Positions 1 to 6,733 of a DNA stretch of 12,551 nt are shown here, piece after piece. The translations under genes were made by a program, and so were the position numbers. The notes below the pieces were generated by a model. The model was not told where the DNA came from, ran no database searches, and was given only the letters and a program-made list of their open reading frames with translations. The DNA comes from Lachnospiraceae bacterium UBA1712 (GTDB lineage: Bacteria > Bacillota > Clostridia > Lachnospirales > Lachnospiraceae). The stretch covers positions 47,946 through 60,496 of the forward strand of contig DCJA01000028.1 in assembly GCA_002317175.1 (NCBI GenBank), given 5' to 3'. Position 1 is the first letter of the stretch. The number at the start of each line of letters is the position of its first letter.

Positions 1-82
1 CAACAATTATAAGAATGACCTCTACTGTTCCCATTCCTTCATCTTCAATAATAAATTCCTTTATTCCTTTTAGTTTTCTCAT
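1..82 (-). CDS. flp: Flp-type (type IVb) prepilin, 5' end only
   Basis: This is the first 27 codons of a small pilin, cut by the left window edge. It begins at ATG 82, with an AAAGGAG ribosome site at 88-94 and a 5-base spacer. A short basic leader (MRKLKGIKEF) is followed by an acidic stretch ending in DEG, then MGTVEVILIIV. This is a class III prepilin signal: Gly at -1 of the cut, Glu at +5 of the mature protein, and a start of a hydrophobic helix directly after the cut. Such pilins form the fibre of Tad/Flp pili after cleavage by a CpaA/TadV peptidase, and such a peptidase is encoded at the head of the same operon. It lies 19 bases behind tadC. The remainder of the protein is not visible, so mature length and any second pilin gene cannot be judged. 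Confidence 0.8.
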   Translation of the reverse strand, partial: MRKLKGIKEFIIEDEGMGTVEVILIIV

Positions 83-101
83 ATTTTCTCCTTTCAGAAT
101 A

Positions 102-1448
102 CTAAATAGCAAATGAAAAATAAGCTGGAACCAGTATTATAATCATTACAACACTCAGCATCATAATCATAGGCAATAGTAATTTGGTCTGTGCCTCTTC
201 TCCTAGTCTTCTCGCCAGATGTTTTCTTTCTTCAAAAGCTATTCTGGATTCATAGTCCAGTGAATTAAGAAGACCTCCTGTTCCCTTTTTGAGGTTTTGC
301 ACAAGTAACGTCATAAGTTTTTTATAAGACATCAAACCACATCTGTTTCCAAACAGCAGATACACTTCTGATTCTGAAGCGCCATCCCTTAGCCTTTTTA
401 AACATATACTTAGTTCCTCATATACATATTTTTCTGATAACCCATTTATCAATGAGTTTCTATAATCGGCTTCCATTCTTTCAAAAGCTCCTCTCAATGT
501 CATTCCTGAACTGATTAGTAACTGCAGTTTACTAACAAATTCTGAATAGTCGATACGTAACAACTGATCTCTTTTTCTATATTTTTTTGTCAAATCGTTG
601 TCTACTGCCCACCAACTTCCAATAACCGCTACAAGAGCCAACAAGGCCACTATCGCTCCTGTAGATTCGAATGACTTTCTCCAACTAATCCCCTTGTTAC
701 CCACGGACATAGGCAACTGCAAATACTCTTTTTCCTGCGTTTCAATTTGCTTTTGTTGAATGGAAGCGATTATTTCTTCTTTATCTATTTCCAACTGTGT
801 TTTCTCTTTTGGAAATATACTTATCTCATACTCCCTCTCAAATATTGACTCATCATATTTAAGAGTGCATTTCAAATTAACATTTGTAGATTTCTCATTA
901 ATCTGTGCTTCATCAATCTGTCCACTGTTGTCCATCAGATTTACGTCACTGCTCTCCCAAAGAATAGTAAAAGGATAGCCTGCCTGTGAACTAGGTAATG
1001 ATAATTCCTTAGTGACATGTTCCAACGAATCATTCTCGCCCAGTATAATTTCAGGGATAATCTCAAACAGCTTTGTACTCATTTCTTCAATCTCTATTTT
1101 GGAATATTTCTGATTCGGAATATTCACATCGATAGCTATCTCTTCATCATCCAAATTTGCAACAAGATGCGTATCATATGACATACCATTTAGTCCATTT
1201 CTCGCCAATTTTCCCTGCTTATCTACTTTTGAAGAAGCAATATCATTTATTATCGCCATGCAGACAAGTGCTATTGAGGCAAGGCTTAGAATAATCACTA
1301 TCCTAATTTTTTTGAAATAATAATCTCTAAAAAGCTCCTCCTGCACTCTGCCTGGATTTAGTCTGCTAAGCATTCTTTTAATATTGGAATTGTCAAAGCC
1401 TTTACTTTTAATTAACAGCCTGTATATATATTTGATTATTTTATTCAT
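102..1448 (-). CDS. tadC: TadC-like pilus platform protein with an inserted extracytoplasmic Ig-like domain
   Basis: This is a polytopic inner-membrane protein of the Tad pilus platform (448 aa). A cytoplasmic N-terminus rich in Lys/Arg leads to a membrane segment at about 49-68. A roughly 190-residue polar region (69-262) follows, then a second membrane segment (263-282), a cytoplasmic type II secretion F (T2SSF) domain (about 300-420, with LISSGMTLRGAFERM and LLVQNLKKGTGG) and a last membrane segment (424-446). TadC proteins are usually near 300 aa. The excess is the polar region, whose residues 150-215 read like a bacterial Ig-like strand domain (LWESSDVNLMDNSG, then alternating strands ending ISIFPKEK), followed by a Glu/Gln/Lys helix at about 216-245. 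The start overlaps the tadB stop as ATGA, implying translational coupling. Assignment to the TadC side rests on gene order and the T2SSF domain; the Ig-like call is from pattern only. Confidence 0.8.
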   Translation of the reverse strand: MNKIIKYIYRLLIKSKGFDNSNIKRMLSRLNPGRVQEELFRDYYFKKIRIVIILSLASIALVCMAIINDIASSKVDKQGKLARNGLNGMSYDTHLVANLDDEEIAIDVNIPNQKYSKIEIEEMSTKLFEIIPEIILGENDSLEHVTKELSLPSSQAGYPFTILWESSDVNLMDNSGQIDEAQINEKSTNVNLKCTLKYDESIFEREYEISIFPKEKTQLEIDKEEIIASIQQKQIETQEKEYLQLPMSVGNKGISWRKSFESTGAIVALLALVAVIGSWWAVDNDLTKKYRKRDQLLRIDYSEFVSKLQLLISSGMTLRGAFERMEADYRNSLINGLSEKYVYEELSICLKRLRDGASESEVYLLFGNRCGLMSYKKLMTLLVQNLKKGTGGLLNSLDYESRIAFEERKHLARRLGEEAQTKLLLPMIMMLSVVMIIILVPAYFSFAI

Positions 1449-2209
1449 ATGCTAATTGCTGTAATCCTCCCCGCCATATATATTGACAATAAATAAATGA
1501 CTAAACAAAAGGTCATTATTATCCTTCCAACAAAATTGTTATATAGTACATTGAAAAAACCCCTATTTGTTATCTCGATGTAAAAAATTATGAAGAATGG
1601 AATACAGTTCATGATTTTCTGCTCATATTTTTTTGCGCTAATGATAGTGTCTATTTCCTGCTCTACCTGGATCTTATCCTCTGCAACATGAATAAATGTT
1701 TCTATTATTTCATTGATATTTCCACCTGTCTGTTTACCTATTATCAGTATCGATGAAAACTCAGATATTTCTTCAATACCATTTCTCTTTCCTGTTTCAT
1801 AAAGTAATACAGGTAATACTTTACCGTTACTAAGCCCCTTTTTAATATTTCTTAATTCCTTTACCATAAGTGACTTTTCACCATAAAAACCTGTCATTTC
1901 TCTTTCTGCCTCAATAAATGCATTTTCTAAAGAATAACCTGCTTTTAATGAACCATTTACTGATACAAGGGTCTCCTTAAACTCTTCCTTCATTTTGTGC
2001 CTTAACTTTTCGCTGGTTTCCTTGGCTTTATATATTAGGAACAAAACGGAAATCGGAAGTCCAATTATTGTTATCAGTAAAGACCTGTAAAAGAAATAAC
2101 CAAATAAGCATACAAGCAGTATTCCTTCTGCTTCATACAGAAATAATTCCTTAATATTTAATACTGAAATGTCAGATATAAACTCCGCATGCTTTAAGCT
2201 TTTCATCAT
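1445..2209 (-). CDS. tadB: TadB-like pilus platform protein (T2SSF domain)
   Basis: This is an inner-membrane platform protein (254 aa), expected to pair with TadC and contact the TadA ATPase. A hydrophobic region at about 29-60 holds one or two membrane segments. It is followed by a cytoplasmic T2SSF domain (about 65-195) with LKAGYSLENAFIEAE and the typical GKQTGGNINEIIETF stretch near 158-172. C-terminal membrane segments lie at about 201-214 and 227-247. The length is a little short for the family. The start is uncertain: two adjacent ATGs (2209, 2206) follow a weak AGG, and either gives an overlap of about 35-38 bases with the end of tadA. No better in-frame start is seen before the membrane segment. 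The stop overlaps the tadC start by four bases, so the genes are probably translated in series. Confidence 0.85.
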   Translation of the reverse strand: MMKSLKHAEFISDISVLNIKELFLYEAEGILLVCLFGYFFYRSLLITIIGLPISVLFLIYKAKETSEKLRHKMKEEFKETLVSVNGSLKAGYSLENAFIEAEREMTGFYGEKSLMVKELRNIKKGLSNGKVLPVLLYETGKRNGIEEISEFSSILIIGKQTGGNINEIIETFIHVAEDKIQVEQEIDTIISAKKYEQKIMNCIPFFIIFYIEITNRGFFNVLYNNFVGRIIMTFCLVIYLLSIYMAGRITAISI

Positions 2210-3401
2210 GTATCAACTGACCTGCTTTCTCCAATGCTCCACATACTCTGTATAATGAACTTTCATTGTTCTCTTCGAACTTATAAAGGGGATTAATAAT
2301 TATTTCGCCGTCCTTCATATGATCCAGTTCAACAATTTCCAGCACCTTTCTACTTTTATCTCTCATCCTTCCAAGATGAATAATTATATCCACTCCGCTA
2401 CATATCTGCTTTCTAATTGCCTGTACAGGCAGCTCAACTGCCATCAGAATCATAGTTTCCAATCTGGACAAAGTATCTCTGGCGCTATTGGCATGTACAG
2501 TGGACATGCTTCCATCATGTCCACAATTCATGGCAGAACATACCATATCCATAGCCTCCTGACCTCTGACTTCACCCACAACAATTCTGTCTGGTCTCAT
2601 TCTTAGACTTGTTTTAATCAAGTCTCTTATAGTGATTGGGTTTTGATTCTCACTATTGGCATTTTTGGTTTCAAGTCTTATCAGATTATCTATACCCTGT
2701 ATTTGCAATTCAGCGCTGTCTTCAATAGTGATTATTCTCTCGTCTGCTGGAATATATGCTGATAACGCATTTAGAAAAGTAGTCTTACCACTTCCTGTTC
2801 CACCACTTACTATGATGTTATAACCAGCTATAACCAGTTTTTGTAAAAACTCTGCCTGTTCCTTTTGTATCGATCCCTTCTCAATAAGCTGATTCATAGT
2901 AAATGGATCCTTGGGAAATCTTCTTATAGTAAGAATCGGACCATTCAGAGCTACAGGATTTAATACCACATTTACACGAGACCCATCCTTAAGCCTGGCA
3001 TCCACTATTGGTGATGAATCATTAACCACCCTGTTACAACTGGCCACAATCTGCTGTATTATATCTTTTAATCTGTCTTCTGATTCAAATCTTTTGTCAA
3101 TTCTTAAAAGATGTCCATTTCTTTCAATAAAGATATTTTCGTATCCATTTACCATTACTTCAGTTACAGATGGATCATCCAGAATATCCTGCAGTATATC
3201 CAGCTTCCTCATGGAATGAAGCACTTTTTTGCCAATCATCACCCGATCATTCAAGGTTAGCTGACAGCCTTTGCTGTAAATACTGACCTCCTGAGCTATT
3301 AACTCCTCCAGTTTCTCATCAGATACTTCTTCTTTGAATTCCAGCATATTAAGGATTTTATTTCTTATTATTTGACTTACATCATTAATCTCATCTGTCA
3401 T
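2172..3401 (-). CDS. tadA: TadA/CpaF-type pilus assembly ATPase
   Basis: This is a hexameric cytoplasmic secretion ATPase that drives Tad pilus assembly. With the start at ATG 3401 it has 409 aa. The N-terminal all-alpha and N-domain (about 1-165) contain DDPSVTEVMVNG and GSRVNVVLNPVALNGP. The C-terminal RecA-like domain has all family motifs: Walker A GGTGSGKTT (about 200-208), Asp box ITIEDSAELQ (about 224-233), Walker B region RPDRIVVGEVRG (about 269-280) and His box GHDGSMSTVHANS (about 294-306). Nothing essential is missing, so this is the one clearly active ATPase of the cluster. ATG 3401 is preferred because AGGGA (3409-3413) sits 7 bases upstream. An ATG at 3422 would add seven residues but has only a weak, distant site. 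The gene overlaps the end of the CpaE-like gene by 11 bases and the start of tadB by about 38. Confidence 0.95.
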   Translation of the reverse strand: MTDEINDVSQIIRNKILNMLEFKEEVSDEKLEELIAQEVSIYSKGCQLTLNDRVMIGKKVLHSMRKLDILQDILDDPSVTEVMVNGYENIFIERNGHLLRIDKRFESEDRLKDIIQQIVASCNRVVNDSSPIVDARLKDGSRVNVVLNPVALNGPILTIRRFPKDPFTMNQLIEKGSIQKEQAEFLQKLVIAGYNIIVSGGTGSGKTTFLNALSAYIPADERIITIEDSAELQIQGIDNLIRLETKNANSENQNPITIRDLIKTSLRMRPDRIVVGEVRGQEAMDMVCSAMNCGHDGSMSTVHANSARDTLSRLETMILMAVELPVQAIRKQICSGVDIIIHLGRMRDKSRKVLEIVELDHMKDGEIIINPLYKFEENNESSLYRVCGALEKAGQLIHDEKLKACGVYI

Positions 3402-4386
3402 TGACAATTCCCTGTAATACATTGGCTATATAATCACCAAATTCTCCTACCGCAAGATACCTGATTTCACCATTTCTTCTGTGCTGGTGAGGTGGATTAC
3501 ATTTTTTAGTTTTTTCCAGAATAGATTCCTTTGCTAACGACTTTAAACTATTCTCATACTGAATCACTTTGCTTATAGCTACCTCATCATTATCAACACA
3601 GGTTACTACATTGTCTGACATATCTAAAAGTTCATATAACCCCTGAACTGTATCGGATAAATCAAGAATTATATATTCATATTCTGACTCTGACTCAATC
3701 CGCTTAAACATATCCTCCCATCTTTCATATGGCAGGGTTATCAGGTCAATCTGATTTTTAACCGGAGGAATAATATCCAGTCCGTCTACATTAATTACTA
3801 TTCCTGACAGCAGAAGACCCGCATTCTTTTTATTACTTTCCAGAAAGTAAACAAAATCTGACAGGTCCTTTTCAAATTCTCTGGCTAATAGCTGCTCAAG
3901 TCCGGAATAGCATTCAAAATTAATGTACAGTGTCTTGTGATTTTTACTTAATAGCTGTCCCATACCTATAGCCATAGTAGTCGACAAGGTTCTTTTAACT
4001 GGTGAGTAAAAACTGATTATTTTCATTTCTTTTTTTCTTGCAATAACAGCGTTTATATTCTCTGAATTAGCCAGATATGACATAATCTGCCTTATAATAT
4101 TCTCCGCTTCCTGATATTTATATATATAGTTTTTGCATTCACTGGTACGTGAATTAAGTGAAGAAAGAATTATTAGATCTGATACATATGCATCATCTAC
4201 ATCCTCCATTTCTGCTTCATCAGCAATGATTACCTCCGGCTTTGTTTTTAAACAAAAAATGTCCAGCTCCTCTTTATTTGAAAATGCTCTTGTTTCAAAA
4301 GGAAACATTTCTGATGCATTAAAGAAATCTGCAAGACATTCTCCATAGCGTCTGTCCTTATCGTATATAACAGCCACATGCTTCAT
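3391..4386 (-). CDS. CpaE-like pilus protein: receiver-like plus MinD-like domain with degenerate P-loop
   Basis: This is a predicted cytoplasmic protein (331 aa from ATG 4386) in the CpaE/TadZ slot of the Tad operon, where family members position or regulate the pilus machine. Residues 1-105 look like a response-regulator receiver fold (MKHVAVIYDKDRRYGECLADFF, later VIIADEAEMEDV), without a convincing full phosphorylation set. Residues about 120-330 follow the ParA/MinD order: a beta strand and loop ISFYSPVKRTLSTT (124-137), LYINFECYSGLEQLL at the switch position, and a Walker B-like YIILDLSD (238-245). The loop lacks the glycines and the lysine of the normal (K)GGxGKT motif, so ATP hydrolysis is doubtful. 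The start at 4386 is chosen because GGAGG lies at 4396-4400, 9 bases upstream. An upstream ATG at 4428 would lie within the peptidase gene and has no such support. Function is inferred from fold and position. Confidence 0.75.
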   Translation of the reverse strand: MKHVAVIYDKDRRYGECLADFFNASEMFPFETRAFSNKEELDIFCLKTKPEVIIADEAEMEDVDDAYVSDLIILSSLNSRTSECKNYIYKYQEAENIIRQIMSYLANSENINAVIARKKEMKIISFYSPVKRTLSTTMAIGMGQLLSKNHKTLYINFECYSGLEQLLAREFEKDLSDFVYFLESNKKNAGLLLSGIVINVDGLDIIPPVKNQIDLITLPYERWEDMFKRIESESEYEYIILDLSDTVQGLYELLDMSDNVVTCVDNDEVAISKVIQYENSLKSLAKESILEKTKKCNPPHQHRRNGEIRYLAVGEFGDYIANVLQGIVNDR

Positions 4387-4391
4387 CTGCT

Positions 4392-4832
4392 TTATCCTCC
4401 AAAGTAAAGTTTTATTAGTATTACACAATATGAAATAAATATAGGAACTGCCATATGAACTCGTACCTTTAAAAAGTCCACTACTCCCTTTTTATTTCTT
4501 ATAGTCCTTGCTATTGCAGTCACAACGCTAAACATAGCTGCTATTAAAATCAGTTCTGCCAGTATCTTTGCTTCCATAAAAATACTTATCATCATAAGCA
4601 GTTTAATATCTCCTGCTCCAAGCATACTCATGCTAAAAAACAGATATAGTAAAAGTAATATCGCAATAGACGTCAGAATACGTATAACTAGCATGTCAGG
4701 ATAAAAACAGGCTATATAACCAATTCCTGTAAGATATGCCGATAACGTAATCCGATTCGGTATTCGTCCAAACTTATAATCCAAGACTGCCGCAAGAAAT
4801 AGAAATACAAATAGTATAAGAATATTTCTCAC
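4392..4832 (-). CDS. cpaA: Prepilin peptidase, CpaA/TadV type (A24 family)
   Basis: This is a small membrane aspartic protease (146 aa) that removes the leader of Flp-type prepilins at the inner membrane. It is almost wholly hydrophobic, with about five or six membrane segments. Both catalytic aspartates are visible in family context: D18 in AAVLDYKFGRIPN, and D75 in the GxGD-type motif GAGDIKLL (72-79). There is no N-terminal methyltransferase domain, as is normal for the short TadV/CpaA group. It is the first gene of the Tad operon, five bases ahead of the CpaE-like gene. The start is a GTG at 4832 with TAAGGGAGA directly before it, so the spacer is short. No ATG is available before the first aspartate. 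The expected substrate is the pilin whose start is at the left window edge. Confidence 0.88.
   Translation of the reverse strand: MRNILILFVFLFLAAVLDYKFGRIPNRITLSAYLTGIGYIACFYPDMLVIRILTSIAILLLLYLFFSMSMLGAGDIKLLMMISIFMEAKILAELILIAAMFSVVTAIARTIRNKKGVVDFLKVRVHMAVPIFISYCVILIKLYFGG
4396..4400 (-). promoter_or_regulatory. Ribosome binding site GGAGG that sets the CpaE-like start
   Basis: GGAGG is followed by a 9-base spacer and ATG 4386. It lies inside the last codons of the prepilin peptidase gene (stop at 4394-4392). It decides for the 331-residue product over the longer reading frame beginning at 4428. Confidence 0.75.
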
Positions 4833-4922
4833 TCTCCCTTATTCAATTAAATACAAGTGATAATAGGGCGACTAAAGATTGCCCTTTCATTTGCTTAAAG
4901 ATTTGATATGTTTTATGTGACT

Positions 4923-4947
4923 TGAAGTATACAACCAGATAACTTCA
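4923..4947. promoter_or_regulatory. Dyad TGAAGT-N13-ACTTCA over the Tad promoter -10
   Basis: A six-base perfect inverted repeat, TGAAGT (4947-4942) and ACTTCA (4928-4923), is separated by 13 bases and covers the spacer and -10 hexamer of the candidate promoter. The position would suit a repressor operator. A six-base dyad in AT-rich DNA can occur by chance, so this is a weak call. Confidence 0.25.
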
Positions 4948-4955
4948 TTTGTCTA
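4926..4955 (-). promoter_or_regulatory. Candidate sigma-A promoter of the Tad operon
   Basis: The -35 is TAGACA (4955-4950), followed by an 18-base spacer and -10 TATACT (4931-4926). Each hexamer matches consensus at five of six positions. The transcript would begin near 4919, leaving a leader of roughly 87 bases before the GTG start of the peptidase gene. It is the best match in the gap and follows a terminator, so a new promoter is expected here. There is no experimental support. Confidence 0.5.
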
Positions 4956-5027
4956 TAGTTTGAAATGATTTCTCACAAATTTATTGATAATTCACAAAAA
5001 TCGAACCGCATTTTCTTATATTATTTA

Positions 5028-5071
5028 TAATAAAATACAAAACCCTCTTTACATAAAATAAAGAGGGTTTA
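5028..5071 (-). terminator. Rho-independent terminator after fliS
   Basis: On the minus strand, AAACCCTCTTT (5070-5060) pairs perfectly with AAAGAGGGTTT (5050-5040) over 11 bases around a 9-base loop. It is followed by the T-rich run TGTATTTTATT. It begins 13 bases past the fliS stop and separates the flagellar block from the Tad operon. The plus strand lacks a T run after the stem, so direction is clear. Confidence 0.88.
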
Positions 5072-5083
5072 TTAATCACTATA

Positions 5084-5551
5084 CTATATTCTATATCCTC
5101 GATTGACAGCATCCTGCGATACTTCTTCAAGAATTTGATTTCGTCCGTAGGTCATGCCTGCAACCACACTCTGGGTATTTTGCATTATTGCCTGAGAACT
5201 GTCCTGATCTGCTACGGATTCGTAAGACTTTCTCAAAGAAGCAACCATATCTTTTACTTCCAGAAGAGCATTTTTATCATTTTCCCATACAGACTGGCGT
5301 AACTTCTTCTTCATATACAAATACAATTCTTTAAGGTTCTTCGCCAATTCATATTCATAATGAAGATTGTTCATCATCTCGTCTATACAACGCTTAGCCA
5401 ACTCTACATTTTCTGCGTAACATGCGTCATCCGCTGCAGAATATGCTTCCTCCAGATAAGTCTCTATTATTTCATAGGAAATAATAATCATCTGAACATT
5501 ATTGGCCTGTGATATTCTCATAGCATACTGTTTTTTGATATCGCTATTCAT
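5084..5551 (-). CDS. fliS: Flagellar export chaperone FliS
   Basis: This is a cytoplasmic helical chaperone (155 aa) that binds the C-terminal D0 region of flagellin and holds it unpolymerised until export. The family pattern runs through residues 1-115: YAMRISQANNVQMIIISYEIIETYLEEA, then a helix with VELAKRCIDEMMNNLHYEYELAKNL, then LYLYMKKKLRQSVWENDKNALLEV and a final helix MVASLRKSYESVA. Typical FliS is about 125-135 aa; here a polar tail of about 35-40 residues follows, including QSVVAGMTYGRN. The gene lies 16 bases behind flagellin, with GAGGT about 7 bases before the ATG, so the two are probably on one transcript ending at the hairpin just downstream. The tail could modulate flagellin or partner binding, but this is a guess. 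Confidence 0.88.
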   Translation of the reverse strand: MNSDIKKQYAMRISQANNVQMIIISYEIIETYLEEAYSAADDACYAENVELAKRCIDEMMNNLHYEYELAKNLKELYLYMKKKLRQSVWENDKNALLEVKDMVASLRKSYESVADQDSSQAIMQNTQSVVAGMTYGRNQILEEVSQDAVNRGYRI

Positions 5552-5567
5552 ATATAGACCTCATTTT

Positions 5568-6719
5568 CTACTGAAGAAGCTGTAACATCTGTGATGGTCT
5601 TTCGTTAGCCTGAGCAAGAATTGCTGTAGCTGCCTGAGTAACAACCTGAAGATTGCTGTATTCAGCCATTTCTTCAGCCATGTCTGTATCCATGATACGC
5701 GAATAAGCTGCTGTCATGTTTTCTTCAGATGTTGAAAGATTGCTCTCTGTATGCTCAAGTCTGTTCTGGTAAGAACCAAGTCTGCTTCGCATCTCTGAGA
5801 TAAATGATATAGCCTTGCTGACTTTCTCGATTCCTTCCTGAGCCTTCTGTGCATAATCAATTGTTGGATCAGCAACACCTTCTGGACCAGCTATTAATGT
5901 AAGATTGCCCTCTGTATCACCCATACCCAGGTTAAGCAGTGACAACTCAGGAATACGCATATCAAGTGTCTGTCCTTCATTGGCACCAATCTGTAATGTC
6001 ATAGCACCATAGCCCTTAAGCTCAACATCAAGACTCTTCTGAGCCTCCCAGCCTGATCTAAGTTCAAGCCTGATTTCATAACCGTTTGGTCCTGTTGCAG
6101 TAAGCTGTCCGTCTTCAAAATATCCTGTAAGCACTGTTTCCTCAGCTGTACCCTTATCTGTCATCTTTACAGTATATTCCTTTGCGCCTGCTGCAGGCTC
6201 AGTAATATCAATCTTATAATCTGCATACTTAACTGCATCTGAATAATATTTAACCTTTACGTTATTGTTGTTCTCAACATAACCCTTAAGGTCAAATGTG
6301 CCATCCATAAGAACCTGACCATTATACTGTGTGGTCTTTCCAATTCTTACAAGTTCATCTGATAACTGAGTTATCTCAGACTGAATGGCTGATCTGTCTT
6401 CATCTGTATTTGTTCCATTTGCTGACTGAACACAAAGCTGGTTAATTCTCTGTAAAATATCGTGACATTCTGATAAAGCTCCATCTGCAATCTCAATTAC
6501 AGATACGCCATCCTTGGCATCCTGATTTGCTTCTTTTAATCCCTTAATCTGAGCATTCATACGTCTACTTATTGCAAGACCAGCTGCGTTATCCTTGGCA
6601 CTGTTGATCTTATATCCTGAAGAAAGACGTTCAAGAGAATTCTGTAATTTCTTATCTCCTGTCTTCAGTGAATTATTAGCCAACATAGCCGAAACGTTAT
6701 AATTGATCTTCATGCTCAT
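5568..6719 (-). CDS. fliC: Flagellin
   Basis: This is the filament protein of the flagellum (383 aa), exported through the flagellar type III system. The N-terminal D0/D1 region (1-140) begins MSMKINYNVSAMLANNSL and includes RLSSGYKINSAKDNAAGLAISRRM and DILQRINQLCVQSANGTNT. The C-terminal D1/D0 region (about 285-383) contains RSRLGSYQNRLEHTESNLS and ends in the usual AQANERPSQMLQLLQ. The middle (about 145-280) is a short variable domain, so the protein is compact. The TLR5-contact stretch keeps the key Arg (R91), while the neighbours are QRINQLCV rather than the classical QRVRELAV. Two cysteines, C85 and C96, lie in D1, which is uncommon in flagellins. AAGGAG at 6733-6728 is 8 bases before ATG 6719, favouring it over the ATG two codons later. 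It lies 14 bases behind the 974-residue gene and ahead of fliS. Confidence 0.95.
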   Translation of the reverse strand: MSMKINYNVSAMLANNSLKTGDKKLQNSLERLSSGYKINSAKDNAAGLAISRRMNAQIKGLKEANQDAKDGVSVIEIADGALSECHDILQRINQLCVQSANGTNTDEDRSAIQSEITQLSDELVRIGKTTQYNGQVLMDGTFDLKGYVENNNNVKVKYYSDAVKYADYKIDITEPAAGAKEYTVKMTDKGTAEETVLTGYFEDGQLTATGPNGYEIRLELRSGWEAQKSLDVELKGYGAMTLQIGANEGQTLDMRIPELSLLNLGMGDTEGNLTLIAGPEGVADPTIDYAQKAQEGIEKVSKAISFISEMRSRLGSYQNRLEHTESNLSTSEENMTAAYSRIMDTDMAEEMAEYSNLQVVTQAATAILAQANERPSQMLQLLQ

Positions 6720-6733
6720 AACTAGTTCTCCTT

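Larger units (their letters stand above)
4833..5030. other. Intergenic and leader region before the Tad operon
   Basis: This is the gap between the fliS terminator and the prepilin peptidase start. It is AT-rich and holds no reading frame of note. Read on the minus strand it contains a direct repeat TTTGTGA (starting at 4998 and 4979, 19 bases apart), a short dyad GAAAT-C-ATTTC (4962-4972), the candidate sigma-A promoter described separately, and a small stem AGGGC/GCCCT (4865-4869 with 4881-4885) in the presumed 5' leader. The stem has only five pairs and an 11-base loop and no riboswitch core that I recognise. Confidence 0.5.

Noticed and set aside
760..978. Plus-strand open frame opposite tadC, and similar plus-strand frames opposite tadA, the CpaE-like gene, the 974-residue gene, glgB and the AAA+-like gene
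   Set aside because: All are antisense to strong coding regions, lack ribosome sites and have Ser/Leu-rich composition typical of reverse-strand reads of AT-rich genes.
3645..3662. Bases resembling a flagellar sigma -10 within the CpaE-like gene
   Set aside because: Only a partial match, no well-spaced -35 looked for and confirmed, and no suitable gene start downstream.
4387..4428. Longer CpaE-like product starting at ATG 4428
   Set aside because: The extra 14 residues overlap the peptidase gene, have no ribosome site and no family resemblance; ATG 4386 has GGAGG 9 bases upstream.
4862..4891. Small stem AGGGC/GCCCT in the Tad leader as a riboswitch (cyclic-di-GMP type)
   Set aside because: Only five base pairs, no GAAA tetraloop or conserved core, and the leader is too short for a cyclic-di-GMP aptamer plus switch.
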